NCBI GenBank assembly: GCA_963921825.1 | Contig: OY997590.1 | Span: 51,849,039-51,913,038 of the forward strand | Reading direction: 5' to 3' | Length of the DNA: 64,000 nucleotides | Source of the DNA: Erodium maritimum | Lineage: Eukaryota > Streptophyta > Magnoliopsida > Geraniales > Geraniaceae | In this document: positions 25,061-36,338 of the stretch, piece by piece | Layout: every line of letters starts with the position of its first letter | Position numbering within the stretch: the stretch's first letter is position 1 | Program-made: the position numbers and the translations under genes | Notes under the pieces: model-generated | What the model was told of the DNA's origin: nothing | The model's input: the letters and a program-made list of their open reading frames with translations, nothing else | Database searches by the model: none

Positions 25061-26595
25061 CGTGCTACCTTCGGGATTCACAAGAGAACTTTCGGTTTTG
25101 CTTGCTAGTTTCGGTTTTGCATGTTAATTTGCTAAATTGTTTGATAACATGTTTTAAATTCTTGTTTATGGGTTTAATGCATGAAAAATGAATTTTTGAA
25201 AAGTTTATCAAATCTGGAATTTTTGAAAAAAATTTGATTTTTCGGGTCTCGGGAGCGGGACTCTCGGGGAGCCGAAACCGGGACCGAACGGGGCTCCGTT
25301 GGACGGAGCTAGGCCAAGCATGACCATTGGATGGTCAATATGCCGAGCTAAACCGTTTTGTTAGTCATGACGAGTTTGGAACCGTCTTGATGAACTCAAA
25401 AATCAAATGTTCAAAAGTTTCAATTTTGAACGGTTTCGATAAACCGAGTATCAAAAATTTTCGAAACTTGGCAATTAATTAAAACCGGAAAATCACATGA
25501 TGTTTGATAACATGCTTGTTTGATAACACGATGTGTGATGTGATGTTGGCATGGTGTACATAATAGCCCCGAGTTTGATTTAATTATTTATCGCTTTTCA
25601 CGGCCTGCGAGCCGTTAGAGTTAGCGTGTAATTATTTTTTCGAGGTGTGGTCGTCGTACCACTTATTTGTAATATTTATTAATTCCCGACCTGCGAGTCG
25701 TGTATTAAATTGTAATATTTTACTCAAGACGAAGAAAGGGCGAAAAGGTCATTTGGTGGCTTCTCGGGTTTTGACATCGGCTTGGAGTCGGTGGAGCTCA
25801 AGAAGCTAGTGGGAGTTAGTTTAGTGGGCTATTATGTACATATTTAACGCTTTATGCTTGGTTTAGTTTTTGCATGATCTTTTCTATGTGTTTTAGAATT
25901 GCATGCTTAACTTAATTTACCGAGCATATCACCTCACATGCAAAGATAAAATTGGTTTTAATCATTGTCTGTGAGCCCTTAGAATCGTCATTACATTGGA
26001 TGTAGTTGACGGGTTCGAAGGAAGAATTACATTGGATGTAATTGGAGGCATCATTACATTTGGAATGTAGTTGATGTGCTCATCGCATCTAGGATGTGCC
26101 AAAAGTTTAAAACACAACCGGACAAGTAAAAACGGGTCATGTCCGATACCTCCCAATTATCAACACCTTACTACCTCCCCGTCCTATGGGTGTCGTGCGC
26201 ATTAGCGGAGCATCCATGGGAAAGCGGGGTAGTAGGTTTGGACGACATGTGTAGGTGTCGTGCGCATTAGCGGAGCACCCACATAGTGACGGGCCATAGT
26301 TGAAAATTGGTGGACCCGACTACGATTCTCAGCCTGAGGTTGAGCTAGGGTATTGGATAGGGTAAGCCGTGTACATGAGTACATACCCTAGCCAAGAGTC
26401 ACATTGGATGTGATTGGATGGAGTCCTACCTACATAGCTCGATTAAGTAGTGAGCATTAGTTCAGCTTAATCGGGTGAATCAAGGATCTTGGTTTTAGGT
26501 TCTAAAGGTTTAGAATCAATTGGTTGGTGTTTGAACTTGATCTTCATAAAATTTATTCAGTTTACTGATTATATTTTGTTTGTCGTGTAGATCAA
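25061..26595 (+). other. long untranslated leader of the copia element
   Basis: About 1.5 kb with no supported gene. It contains a 28-bp motif repeated at 26188-26215 and 26253-26280 (core gtgtcgtgcgcattagcgga) and several cattggatgta words (25990-26420). Both are conserved in the leader of the minus-strand relative (44991-45083). A role in packaging or translation is possible but unproven. Confidence 0.6.
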
Positions 26596-29500
26596 ATGGC
26601 AAGTACTTCAGCGAACAATAGTAGTTTGTCACTAAAAACCATTCTTGATAGGATCAAGCTAAGTGGGACAAACTACTTGGACTGGGACAGAAACTTGAGG
26701 ATAGTCCTCAAATTCGAGCGCAAAGAATATGTCCTAGACCAGGCTATCCCTGAGGAGCCAGCTAATAATGCCATTAGGGCCGTTAAGGATGCATACCAAA
26801 AGCACCTTAGCGATTCTATAGATGTGGCATGTATTATGCTGGGCTGCATGGAGTCTGATCTCCAAGACCAGTTCATGGAGTACTCTGATGACCCCTATAC
26901 TATGATGGGGATCATAAAGGGTATGTTCAAGGAAAGGGCACGTATCGTGAGATACAATGTCCTTAATGAACTTCTCTCCTGCAAAATGTCAGCAGGAGTC
27001 TCCGTGGGTCCTCATGTCCTAAAGATGAAGGGGCATCTCGAACATCTTAATCGACTGGGTCTTAAGATAGAGAACGAGATGGCAGCGGATGTGGTTCTGC
27101 GTTCCCTTCCTCGTTCATATGCTACGTTCGTCATGAACTATCATATGCACGATATGGACAAGACCATTTCAGAGTTGCATGGAATGTTGGTAACTGCTGA
27201 AAAGAACGTCAAGGATCAGGGATCCAAGGATGTTCTGATGGTCAGACAGGGAAACAGTTTCAAGAATAAGGGAACTGTTAGTGGTAAGGGCAAGGCCCCT
27301 ATGCACTTGGCAGGAAAGATGAGGCATCCGAAGCGTCCTAACCCTCCTAGGACCGGGGAGTCCTCAAGGAAGGGGAAGGATGTCGAGAATGTCTGCTTCT
27401 ACTGTCAACAGCCTGGTCACTGGAAGAAAGATTGCAGGAAGTTTCTGGATGATCTGAAGAAGGGCGGTGGGACTGTGCCTTCATCAGGTATTTTCTTTAT
27501 AGAGCTAAATCTCACTACTTCCAAAGATTCATGGGTATTGGATACCGGGGCTGAATCTCACATTTGTACTAATGTGCAGTGGCTGGAAGGTAGGAGAAGC
27601 TTGAAGAAGGACGAGGTGGACCTCAGAGTGGGCAACAAGACTAGAGTTGTGGCGACTGCTGTAGGATCCATAAGTCTTCTTTTGCCAAGTGGGCTAGTTT
27701 TTGTTTTGAACAATGTATATTGTGTACCTACTTTCAGTAGGAATATTGTATCTATTTCTTTGTTGGACAAGGAAGGATACAATTTTGATGTTGGAAATGG
27801 GATTTTCAATATTTTATGCAATGATATATTTTATGCTAGCGCCAAAATGGTTGGAGGATTGTACATATTGGATATGGATAACAATGCCTCAAGCTCTATA
27901 TATAATGTAAATACCAAGAGGTCTAAGTCCAATGATTTAGACCAAACTCTTTTATGGCATTGTCGTTTAGGCCACATAAACGAGAAACGCATATCAACAC
28001 TTCACAAGTGTGGACTTCTTAGTCCATTCGAATTTCATTCGATTGATAGATGCGAATCTTGTTTGATGGGAAAACTGACTAAAGCGCCCTTCATCGGTCG
28101 CGGTGAAAGGGCGGGTGACTTATTGGGGCTAATACACTCGGATGTGTGTGGACCAATGAGCACACTTGCCAGGAGGGGTTTTAGCTACTTTATCACATTT
28201 ACTGACGACTTCAGTAGATATGGTTATGTCTATTTGATGAGACATAAGTCTGAAGCTTTTGATAAATTCAAAGAGTTTAAGACGGAAGTAGAAAACCAGC
28301 TCGGGAAAAGTATTAAAGCACTTCGATCAGATCGAGGTGGAGAATACTTGACCACAGAGTTTTTAGATCATCTAGCAGAAAGTGGGATCCTTTCGGAATG
28401 GACTCCTCCCGGAACACCACAATTGAATGGTGTGTCCGAACGGAGAAATCGGACTTTATTGGATATGGTCCGGTCCATGATTAGTGGGACTGATCTCCCA
28501 ATCTCTTTCTGGGGTTATGCTCTGGAGACGGCCGCATTCATTTTGAATCGGGCTCCGACGAAGGCTGTGGAAGGGACACCATTTGAGAAATGGCGCGGGA
28601 GAAAGCCCGTTTTGTCCTTCCTAAAGATTTGGGGTTGCGAGGCTTATGTGAAACGTTTAGTTCCGACTAAGCTCGAACCAAGATCTGATAAATGCACCTT
28701 CGTTGGGTATCCCAAAGAAACAATGGGGTACTACTTCTACAAACCCAGCGAGAACACGGTGTTCGTCGCTCGGGGTGGGGTCTTTATGGAAAGGGAGTTT
28801 ATTTCCAAAGACGTCAGTGGGAGGGTTGTACATCTAGAAGAAATTCAGGGTGGTACAGATCCAACTGATCCACTGGACAACCCTGTAGAAGAGCCTGAGA
28901 TGGTCGTAGAGCAAGGACCAGTTCCTGCAACAATTCCAGAAGGTCCAAGGCGATCTGAAAGGGTTAGTCGTCCACCTCCGAGATATGGTTACTTTGTGTC
29001 TGGAGGTGACGGTGAGCTTGTGGTGGATCACGATGATCCAGCTACATTTCAGGAAGCTGTGGACGGACCCGACTCTGAGTTATGGCTGGGAGCCATGAGG
29101 GAGGAAATGCAATCCATGTCGGACAACCAAGTCTGGGAACTGGTTGATCCCATCGGTGGTGTAAGAACCATCGGATGCAAATGGATCTTCAAGGTGAAGA
29201 TGGACATGGAAGGCAACCCTCAGACCTACAAAGCCCGACTGGTGGCGAAAGGTTATAGGCAGATCCAAGGGATTGACTATGAGGAAACCTTTTCCCCAGT
29301 GGCTATGGTCAAATCTATCCGAATTCTTCTTGCCATAGCTGCATATCACGATTACGAGATATGGCAAATGGATGTCAAAACCGCTTTCCTAAACGGAAAT
29401 TTGTCGGAGGACGTTTATATGTCTCAACCCGAAGGTTTTGTCGATCCGAAGAATAAGGGAAAGATTTGTAAGTTGTTGAAATCCATTTATGGATTGAAAC

Positions 29501-30621
29501 AAGCTTCTCGGAGTTGGAACCTTCGTTTTGATGAAGCTGTAATTGGATTTGGCTTTATCAAGAATGAAGATGAACCTTGCGTTTACAAGAAGGCAAATGG
29601 GGGTATGATTACCTTTCTGGTGTTGTATGTCGATGACATACTACTCATTGGAAACGACATCCCAACCTTGCACGAGACTAAAGCTTGGTTAGGGAAGTGT
29701 TTCTCAATGAAGGACTTAGGCGATGCTGCTTATATCTTAGGGATTAAGATATATAGAGATCGCACCAAGAGGGTCTTGGGTTTAAGTCAAAGCACCTATG
29801 TGAACAAGGTATTGAGTAGGTTCTCAATGCTTGATTCCAAGAAAGGACTCTTACCCGCACGTCATGGCGTTCATCTCAGCAAGACTCAGTGTCCTAAGAC
29901 ACCTGATGAGCTGAAAAGGATGATGCGAATCCCATACGCTTCGGCGGTAGGATCGATCATGTATTCCATGATATGCACGAGACCGGATGTCTCATATGCC
30001 TTGAGTTGTACCAGCAGACATCAGTCTAACCCTGGTGAGGAACACTGGATAGCGGTCAAAGCGATTCTCAAATATTTGAGAAGAACTAAGGACGCGTTTC
30101 TAGTGTACGGGGGAAAAGATGATTCTGAACTAGTTGTTAATGGATATGTAGACGCTAGTTTCCAGACAGATCCAGATGACTTTAGAAGTCAGTCAGGATA
30201 TGTGTTCACGCTGAATGGCGGAGCTTTCAGCTGGAAGAGCGTGAAGCAAGACACCGTCGCTGACTCCACGACAGAGGCCGAGTACATAGCGGCTGCAGAG
30301 GCGGCCAAGGAGGCTGTGTGGATTAGGAAGTTCACGGCAGGGTTGGGTGTAATCAAAAACCCATCCAGCCCGGTGAACCTATTTTGCGACAACACAGGGG
30401 CTATTGCGCAAGCTAAAGAGCCCAGATCGCATAACAAATCCAAACATGTACTGCGGCGATATCACCTCATCAGAGAGATACTGAACCGAGGCGATGTGAA
30501 GATCACCTATATTGCAACTGATGATAACATAGCCGACCCGTTGACTAAGGCACTATCGTTGCCTAAACATGAGAGGCATGTAAGGTCAATGGGAATAGAT
30601 TGGAGTTTAGATTGGAACTAG
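26596..30621 (+). CDS. Ty1/copia Gag-Pol polyprotein, 1341 aa
   Basis: A single uninterrupted frame encoding all functions needed for copia retrotransposition in cytoplasmic particles and integration in the nucleus. Domains in order: gag (about 1-250; SGTNYLDWDRNLRIVL near the start); CCHC zinc knuckle with C267, C270, H275, C280; aspartic protease with D316-T-G; GAG-pre-integrase/zinc domain with H455, H460, C486, C489; integrase core with D516, D579 and E615, where 35 residues separate the last two as in the D,D35E signature; reverse transcriptase (CKWIFKVKMD, QMDVKTAFLNG) with YVDD at 1011-1014; RNase H with DSTTEAEY at 1223-1230; and the tail IADPLTKAL. The start ATG follows GTAGATCAA and precedes the conserved gag N-terminus. 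The length is normal for the superfamily and I see no catalytic residue missing. Confidence 0.96.
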   Translation: MASTSANNSSLSLKTILDRIKLSGTNYLDWDRNLRIVLKFERKEYVLDQAIPEEPANNAIRAVKDAYQKHLSDSIDVACIMLGCMESDLQDQFMEYSDDPYTMMGIIKGMFKERARIVRYNVLNELLSCKMSAGVSVGPHVLKMKGHLEHLNRLGLKIENEMAADVVLRSLPRSYATFVMNYHMHDMDKTISELHGMLVTAEKNVKDQGSKDVLMVRQGNSFKNKGTVSGKGKAPMHLAGKMRHPKRPNPPRTGESSRKGKDVENVCFYCQQPGHWKKDCRKFLDDLKKGGGTVPSSGIFFIELNLTTSKDSWVLDTGAESHICTNVQWLEGRRSLKKDEVDLRVGNKTRVVATAVGSISLLLPSGLVFVLNNVYCVPTFSRNIVSISLLDKEGYNFDVGNGIFNILCNDIFYASAKMVGGLYILDMDNNASSSIYNVNTKRSKSNDLDQTLLWHCRLGHINEKRISTLHKCGLLSPFEFHSIDRCESCLMGKLTKAPFIGRGERAGDLLGLIHSDVCGPMSTLARRGFSYFITFTDDFSRYGYVYLMRHKSEAFDKFKEFKTEVENQLGKSIKALRSDRGGEYLTTEFLDHLAESGILSEWTPPGTPQLNGVSERRNRTLLDMVRSMISGTDLPISFWGYALETAAFILNRAPTKAVEGTPFEKWRGRKPVLSFLKIWGCEAYVKRLVPTKLEPRSDKCTFVGYPKETMGYYFYKPSENTVFVARGGVFMEREFISKDVSGRVVHLEEIQGGTDPTDPLDNPVEEPEMVVEQGPVPATIPEGPRRSERVSRPPPRYGYFVSGGDGELVVDHDDPATFQEAVDGPDSELWLGAMREEMQSMSDNQVWELVDPIGGVRTIGCKWIFKVKMDMEGNPQTYKARLVAKGYRQIQGIDYEETFSPVAMVKSIRILLAIAAYHDYEIWQMDVKTAFLNGNLSEDVYMSQPEGFVDPKNKGKICKLLKSIYGLKQASRSWNLRFDEAVIGFGFIKNEDEPCVYKKANGGMITFLVLYVDDILLIGNDIPTLHETKAWLGKCFSMKDLGDAAYILGIKIYRDRTKRVLGLSQSTYVNKVLSRFSMLDSKKGLLPARHGVHLSKTQCPKTPDELKRMMRIPYASAVGSIMYSMICTRPDVSYALSCTSRHQSNPGEEHWIAVKAILKYLRRTKDAFLVYGGKDDSELVVNGYVDASFQTDPDDFRSQSGYVFTLNGGAFSWKSVKQDTVADSTTEAEYIAAAEAAKEAVWIRKFTAGLGVIKNPSSPVNLFCDNTGAIAQAKEPRSHNKSKHVLRRYHLIREILNRGDVKITYIATDDNIADPLTKALSLPKHERHVRSMGIDWSLDWN

Positions 30622-30635
30622 GGCAAGTGGGAGAT
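30622..30635 (+). other. polypurine tract of the copia element
   Basis: gggcaagtgggagat directly after the stop codon and next to the 3' LTR. It primes plus-strand DNA synthesis. Confidence 0.85.
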
Positions 30636-32311
30636 TGTTAGTCTTAGTGCCCGTAGTTCAATCATAAATGTCCAAATGTATATATCATCATTAGCAATAA
30701 GATTAAAGCGGCTTTCTATTACTTATGTGTTGGAGTAATATATCGATGTGATTTCTGATCTATGCCCACCATGCGAATAGAACCATAGATCGAGATGGAT
30801 CACACTCGATGGGTCCCTAGTCAATAAAGCTTCACTAGAAGCGACTAGTATGAAAGATGGCTCTTCATGGCTTACGTTCTGTTAGTCATTGGAATGGGAT
30901 TCCGGAGTCTGATCATAGATATCATGTGGGACATGATATTGGACGACCCGCCCTGAATATGTGCCATAGATTGAGTCATTAACATATTCAGTGTCGTAGC
31001 TTGTCATGTATCCTTAGACCAAGGAGTCTTTGTGATCACTATGCAGTCAACAACTAAGTTTGACCTGAGCCTAACGTTGTCCGTAACAGGGCTTCCATAA
31101 CGGCCAGGATTGGCTTGGGGACGGGTTGCATGAGTGACACGAAAGACGGCTAAGGGATTTATCCCTCATACTGAGGTATGGGAAAGATATCGGTTCTCGG
31201 CCGCTTGATCGAGAGTGACTGAAAGAATAGCATGGCCATGCACATGATACTAGGTATCATATATTCAGTCATCTCACATATCAAGGAACAGTGATTGAGA
31301 ATAATAAGGATGACGGCTCTATGCCTTATCTCAATCAGGATATCGGAGATAAAAGGATAATGACAGGGAGGACGGAAAGGTTAGAATCGATTGGTTCGAT
31401 TCGCTATGTAGTGTCAGGCAATACTAAAGTCTCGTTAGTTGCCACTTATATAGGATCAAGTAAAATGGGATTTTACGTTGATCTATCGACATGCATAGAC
31501 CTAAGGGTCACACCGAAGGATGAAACTCATTGACACATTTATGGAGAATGGCCAAAAGAGAGTTGTCTCGGGACATGACCAAAACTGGGTTTTGGGTCAT
31601 GTGCCCGTAAGTGAATAGGACATTACGGATCAAGACAAGGCTTGGAGTCTTGGGATTGATCGCGTCGGATAATGTTGGACATTTCCGGTATGGAAGGCTT
31701 GGAGGCGATGAGCACGTCACGGGACCTCGTTGGGAATGGCCATGGGCCATGTTCCAAGAGGCCCATGAAAGGCCCATGCAACCAAGGCCCATGGAACTAA
31801 TTAATCAAGTCTTGATTAATTAGTACTAAGTAAGCAAGACAAGGATTAAGGTGTTGGTGATTCACCACCTAACCCATCTTGTCTTGCCATACTTAGCACC
31901 ATGCTTGTCTTACTTCACACCATGCTTCACACCTTACTTGTCCTTGATGGTTGTTGATGGTTTAAGTCATCTTTTTCCTACAACAAATCACAAGACAAGA
32001 ATAGAAACACAACTTCTCTCCCTCTCACACCACAATTTCGAGTTTGGCACTTTTCCCCCCTCTTGTTGTGTTCTTGAGTCATCTAAAGAAGAACTACGTG
32101 GCTTTGATTCCATTTGGATACGTAGGCGTCTTGGAGACTCAAGCCGATCATCGTTTCTTTGGTGTTCTCTTCCTTTTCTTGAACTAGTTGGTAAGGAAAC
32201 ATCCATATTGTTTATTCTCTTGTGTATCTAATATTTGGTAGTGTTCTATGACATGGTCTCGAGTTATTTCCGCTGCAAGTATGTGTTCATACCCTCCATC
32301 GAGACCCAACA
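30636..32311 (+). repeat. 3' LTR of the intact copia element
   Basis: 1676 bp, same ends and length as the 5' LTR and no difference seen by eye. It is followed by the TCATC duplication. Confidence 0.95.
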
Positions 32312-32741
32312 TCATCATCATTATCCATCAAAGTGTTTTGAAGAGGAAAGTCTACAACCCCATTGATTCTTCTTCCGAGGCTTCACTAGTTCATTTTTTT
32401 TCTTGTTATTGGAGGTGTTATGGTTGGATATACATCATTGTTAGATTCAGCTCCAAATCATGAGTTCTTCAAATTGTTGCATCATTGTTCAGATGCTACT
32501 TTATCTGTTTTCATTGTATCATCTTCATCTCCTTGTTTGCTCTGGTTCATTCTTTGGTTAGAGCATCCACAACCATCTCGCCTACAGCTGGCGAGATGGA
32601 TTGAAAAATTGGTTTTTCCTCTCCCAACCAGCTCACCGCCAGCAAACTCTGTAGTGGCGTTTTCGTTGTCGGCGGGGAGCCGCCGGCGAGATGGGAAAAA
32701 CTATATTTAAAACAAAAAATATTATAAATTTAACACCACAA
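32312..32741. other. no gene; possible MITE fragment
   Basis: Flank between the copia element and the Mutator-like element. From about 32562 the words agagcatccacaaccatctc and, later, ggcgagatggg resemble the ends of small PIF/Harbinger-type elements (compare 51600-51740 and 53286), but no paired end or target duplication could be placed. Confidence 0.4.
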
Positions 32742-34659
32742 TTTTATTATGGGCAATTTTCACCTCAATACCCTAACTATTGGGTTTTCGTCACCTTAAT
32801 ACCCTAACTATTTTTAGTGCCACCTCAATACCCTAGTGTAATAACCACTCCCGGTCAACGCCAGTCAAATCTGCGAAAAACAGGAAAATTTAAATTTTGT
32901 GAGCAGACACTGAATTGAACCGCAATTGGACCCCGAGGGTCATACCGGACTTAAGTTGACCCCGTTATCGACCAAAATGAGTTCCAGGGGACTCAGGGCA
33001 ACTTTCTGATCAATTTGGGAAATGTTGACTTTTCGCTGGAAAAGTCAACCGAGCGACGTTTTGGTCCATTCGAGGACCGTTTTGGATCCAAAAAGCTTAG
33101 CCGTCGTCGCAGCGATCTTAGTTGAGCCGTTTCCTTGTAGCCCGCGAAGTTTCATAATTTTTTGGAAAAAGTGCCCGTTCGGGGCCCGAAACGTCCGATT
33201 TTCGCGAATCTGATTGGAAAATATCTTCTAGATATTTTCCCAAAAAGGTGTGGGACCCAACTTGCCACTTGTCAAGCAAGTGGTGGTGTTAGGTGTGGGA
33301 CAAGACAAGGAAGACTACTTTAGGTGTTAGTTTGTAATTAAGTATTAGTTTGATGTTTTTTTTATAAATAAAACAAAAGGGAAGAATGAGTACACGTCCA
33401 TACAATGTAAAAAGGGAAAAGAAAATGGAAAAAGAGAGTTAGTTTTTAGAGAGAGAAGGAGAAGGAGAAGAAGAGAGAAAAGAGAAGGAGTTGGGGTTTG
33501 TGGTCACTATTCACGAGCATCGAGCCATGGGTTTGTCTCAACGATAGTAGATTCGAGCTCACATCGTCTTCCTCTACGGTAAGAACCTAACCGATTTTCA
33601 TTTTGGAACGTTTGAATTTTATGGTTTGAGTTTAAACGGTTTGATTAAGGTTGGGTTTTGTTTAAGATTGGTTTAAAGATGAATGGTTGAGGTTAGGGGT
33701 TCGTTAGGAACGTTTTGGGGCGAAAAGGAAATTTTCCTAATTGTGGCCGGGTGGGGCCCACGTGCCCGAGTATCGGGTTTTCGTGTTCGGGTGGTTTAGG
33801 ACGATCCCCAAGTAGTTAATCCACACCCGGATCGGAATTTGGAATTAAATTGTGAAAGTTGGAATTTCGGGTTTAGAAACTTTAAACGTCAATTAAATGA
33901 CTCGGAAGTCGGAATTCGATTCGGGCAAGTACATTGGGTTCCTTGAATTATTCTAAGACCGTAGAAACGAAAACGGGAATTATTGGAGCCCCAGAAGGGC
34001 ATTTCCAAAACCCGGGCAGATTCGCCATGTCGGGCGAATCGGGCCTTTACGGGTCCTTTATCGACAATGTCGAGTAATCGGGAAGTTTGGGAGTGATCGA
34101 CATTTTCGGGGTTACGTTTGGGCGTTAAGTTTATCGAATTTCAGTTTATTCCTGCGAGTTTAAAGGTGCCTTGAAATTATGTTCTTTTAGGTCGTGCTGC
34201 GGATCGAGGCAAAGGGAAGCTAGGCGAGTGACTGAGATCACGCCGGGGCTTATTTGGGCACTCTTGGAGAACACGCACGAGGTAGGGAAAAGTAGCCGGA
34301 TCTCGGCCCTGACTGGGGAAAGTTAACAGTAGAATTGCATGTGACACCGGGGTGTCGTGGGTTGAGTAGGTTATTTAATTATTAGAAAAGCATGATACGG
34401 GATTGTAGCGTTTATTAGAAAAACATGTTACGGGAACTTAGTAATTATTGGAAAGGCATGTGACACTTAGTAGTGTCGTAGGAGCAGAGAACTTAGCGTA
34501 ATTGATTTACTGGAGGCATATGACCATGCCCGGAGGTTGTTTGTGAACTTATCGATATTAGGAGTACTGGAGGCATATGACCATGCCCGGAGGTTGATTG
34601 TGAAACTGTTGATATTAGGACTGTTGGAGGCTTGGGTTAAGCCGGAGGTTGATTGTTTA

Positions 34660-35060
34660 TTTTGGCGTCTTGGGTGGCCTTGAGAGCCCGTGTATTATTA
34701 TTGTTGAGTCTTGGGTGGCCATGAGTGCCCGTGTCTTACTATTGATGTTTTGGGGTGGCCGTGAGTGTCGTGGGGTTGTTGAACCCGAGTCTTGACCGTT
34801 GGTGTGTCTTGAGTGGCAGTGAGTGTCGTGGGGTTGTTGAACCCGAGTCTTGACCGTTGGTGTGTCTTGAGTGGCAGTGAGTGCCGTGGGGTTGTTGAAC
34901 CCGGGTCTTGACTGTTGGTGTGTCTTGAGTGGCAGTGAGTGTCGTGGGGTTGTTGAACCCGAGTCTTGACCGTTGGTGTGTCTTGAGTGGCAGTGAGTGC
35001 CCGTGGGGTTGTTGAACCCGAGTCTTGATTGTTGAGGTGTTTTGAGTGGCCTTGAGTGAC
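34660..35060. repeat. 58-bp tandem repeat in LTR D, about 6-7 copies
   Basis: The unit tgttgaacccgagtcttgac plus cgttggtgtgtcttgagtgg plus a g/t-rich remainder is repeated with few changes. It is the inverse counterpart of the 58-bp array in LTRs A and B. The 109-residue minus frame over it (34739-35068) is only the repeat translated. Confidence 0.85.
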
Positions 35061-35109
35061 TGTGTCATTGAACTTGCCTGTGATTGTGATTGTGGTTACC
35101 TGAAGTTGT

Positions 35110-35301
35110 GAGTTCTAAAGGTCGACAGCCTGATCCGACTTAGTGTCGATGAATTGCGAGTTCTAAAGGTCGACAGCCTGATCCGACTTAGTGTCGATGA
35201 ATTGCGAGTTCTAAAGGTCGACAGCCTGATCCGACTTAGTGTCGATGAATTGCGAGTTCTAAAGGTCGACAGCCTGATCCGACTTCGTGTCGAGGAATTG
35301 C
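35110..35301. repeat. 48-bp tandem repeat in LTR D, four copies
   Basis: The unit gagttctaaaggtcgacagc plus ctgatccgacttagtgtcga plus tgaattgc starts at 35110, 35158, 35206 and 35254, nearly unchanged. Confidence 0.9.
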
Positions 35302-36338
35302 GATAGGTCGATCCCTGACCTGATTGAGATTGGTTACTGAGCAGCTGGTGTGCGATCCTTTGTGATCTTGTTTGGCGTTGTGTAGTCTTTCTGTCGTGTC
35401 CTTGGAGGAGGTCGTCGATAGTTGTGTCGGGTCTACGTGGTGTTATCGAGTGTTGGGTCTGTTGAGGAAAGTAACGGGTTGTGGGTCAGTTGGGTACTTG
35501 AGTTGGGGACTGTAGTCCCGGTGTTGGGTTTGGTTTTAGTGTTACTGGCTTTATCTACTAATTATGCCGTAGTCAGTCTGTTATCCGTGGTGGTGAGCGA
35601 ACGCTCACCCCTAGCTGCTTTTCCTACAGGTACTGTTCGTGGGACGGACTAGGTGAGCTCTCGAAGCTTGTGGAGCTAGGAGCGGAGTCCGGGTTTGTCT
35701 TTTGAGTCTAGTGACGGATACCTAGTACTTTTGTCCACTTGTTGGGACGTGTTTTAAACTGTAATTATTATTTTGATGAACTAAATTGGTATTTTAAAGT
35801 GTTTAATGAAAACAGGTTTCAAGTGCTTTTATGTTTTTAAAACGTTCGCGTCCCTAGTTCGGTTTACTGAAATTGGGGCGTGACACCTAGAATGACATTT
35901 TCTGTCACTTTAGTACCCCCCGTCAACTTTCCATCCATTTTGGATGGAAAATGCTTGAAAAGTCCAAAATACCCCTCACTAACAGTCAAATTTTCAAAAT
36001 ATGCCATTGGTTTTCAAATTCTCATTTTATTTATTTATTTATTTTATAAAAACATTTTTTATTTTATAAAAATTAGAATTTCTTTAAAAATAATAATTTT
36101 TATTTCAAAAAATCAGTTTTTTATTATAATATCAGTTTTTTATTATAAAATCAGTTTTTTTTATGAAGATTATTTTTATTTTCAAAAATTTTGTTTTTAT
36201 TTTTATAAATTCAGTTTTTATTTATAAAACATATTTTTATTTTCAAAATTTCAGAGTTTAATTTAAAAAATACATATAAATCAGATTTTATTTAAAAAAT
36301 ACAAAAAAATAGTTTTTTTAAATTTAATTATTTTTTTA

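Larger units (their letters stand above)
23372..32311 (+). mobile_element. complete Ty1/copia retrotransposon, apparently intact
   Basis: 8940 bp with two 1676-bp LTRs, primer-binding site, one long polyprotein frame and polypurine tract, flanked by TCATC (23367-23371 and 32312-32316). By eye the two LTRs show no difference. They lie at a constant offset of 7264 bp, and all chance open frames inside them translate identically. This indicates a very recent insertion. The order protease, integrase, reverse transcriptase, RNase H defines Ty1/copia. I cannot assign the lineage safely. Confidence 0.96.
32837..35885 (+). mobile_element. Ty3/gypsy-type solo LTR D
   Basis: 3049 bp, TGTAATAACC to GGCGTGACA, flanked by CCTAG (32832-32836 and 35886-35890). 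Same family as A to C and E. The conserved hairpin and splice-acceptor-like block is at 35591-35636. It is inserted in the left inverted repeat of the Mutator-like element. Confidence 0.94.

Noticed and set aside
34739-35068. 109-codon minus frame with a regular repeated peptide
   Set aside because: It is a translation of the 58-bp tandem array in LTR D.
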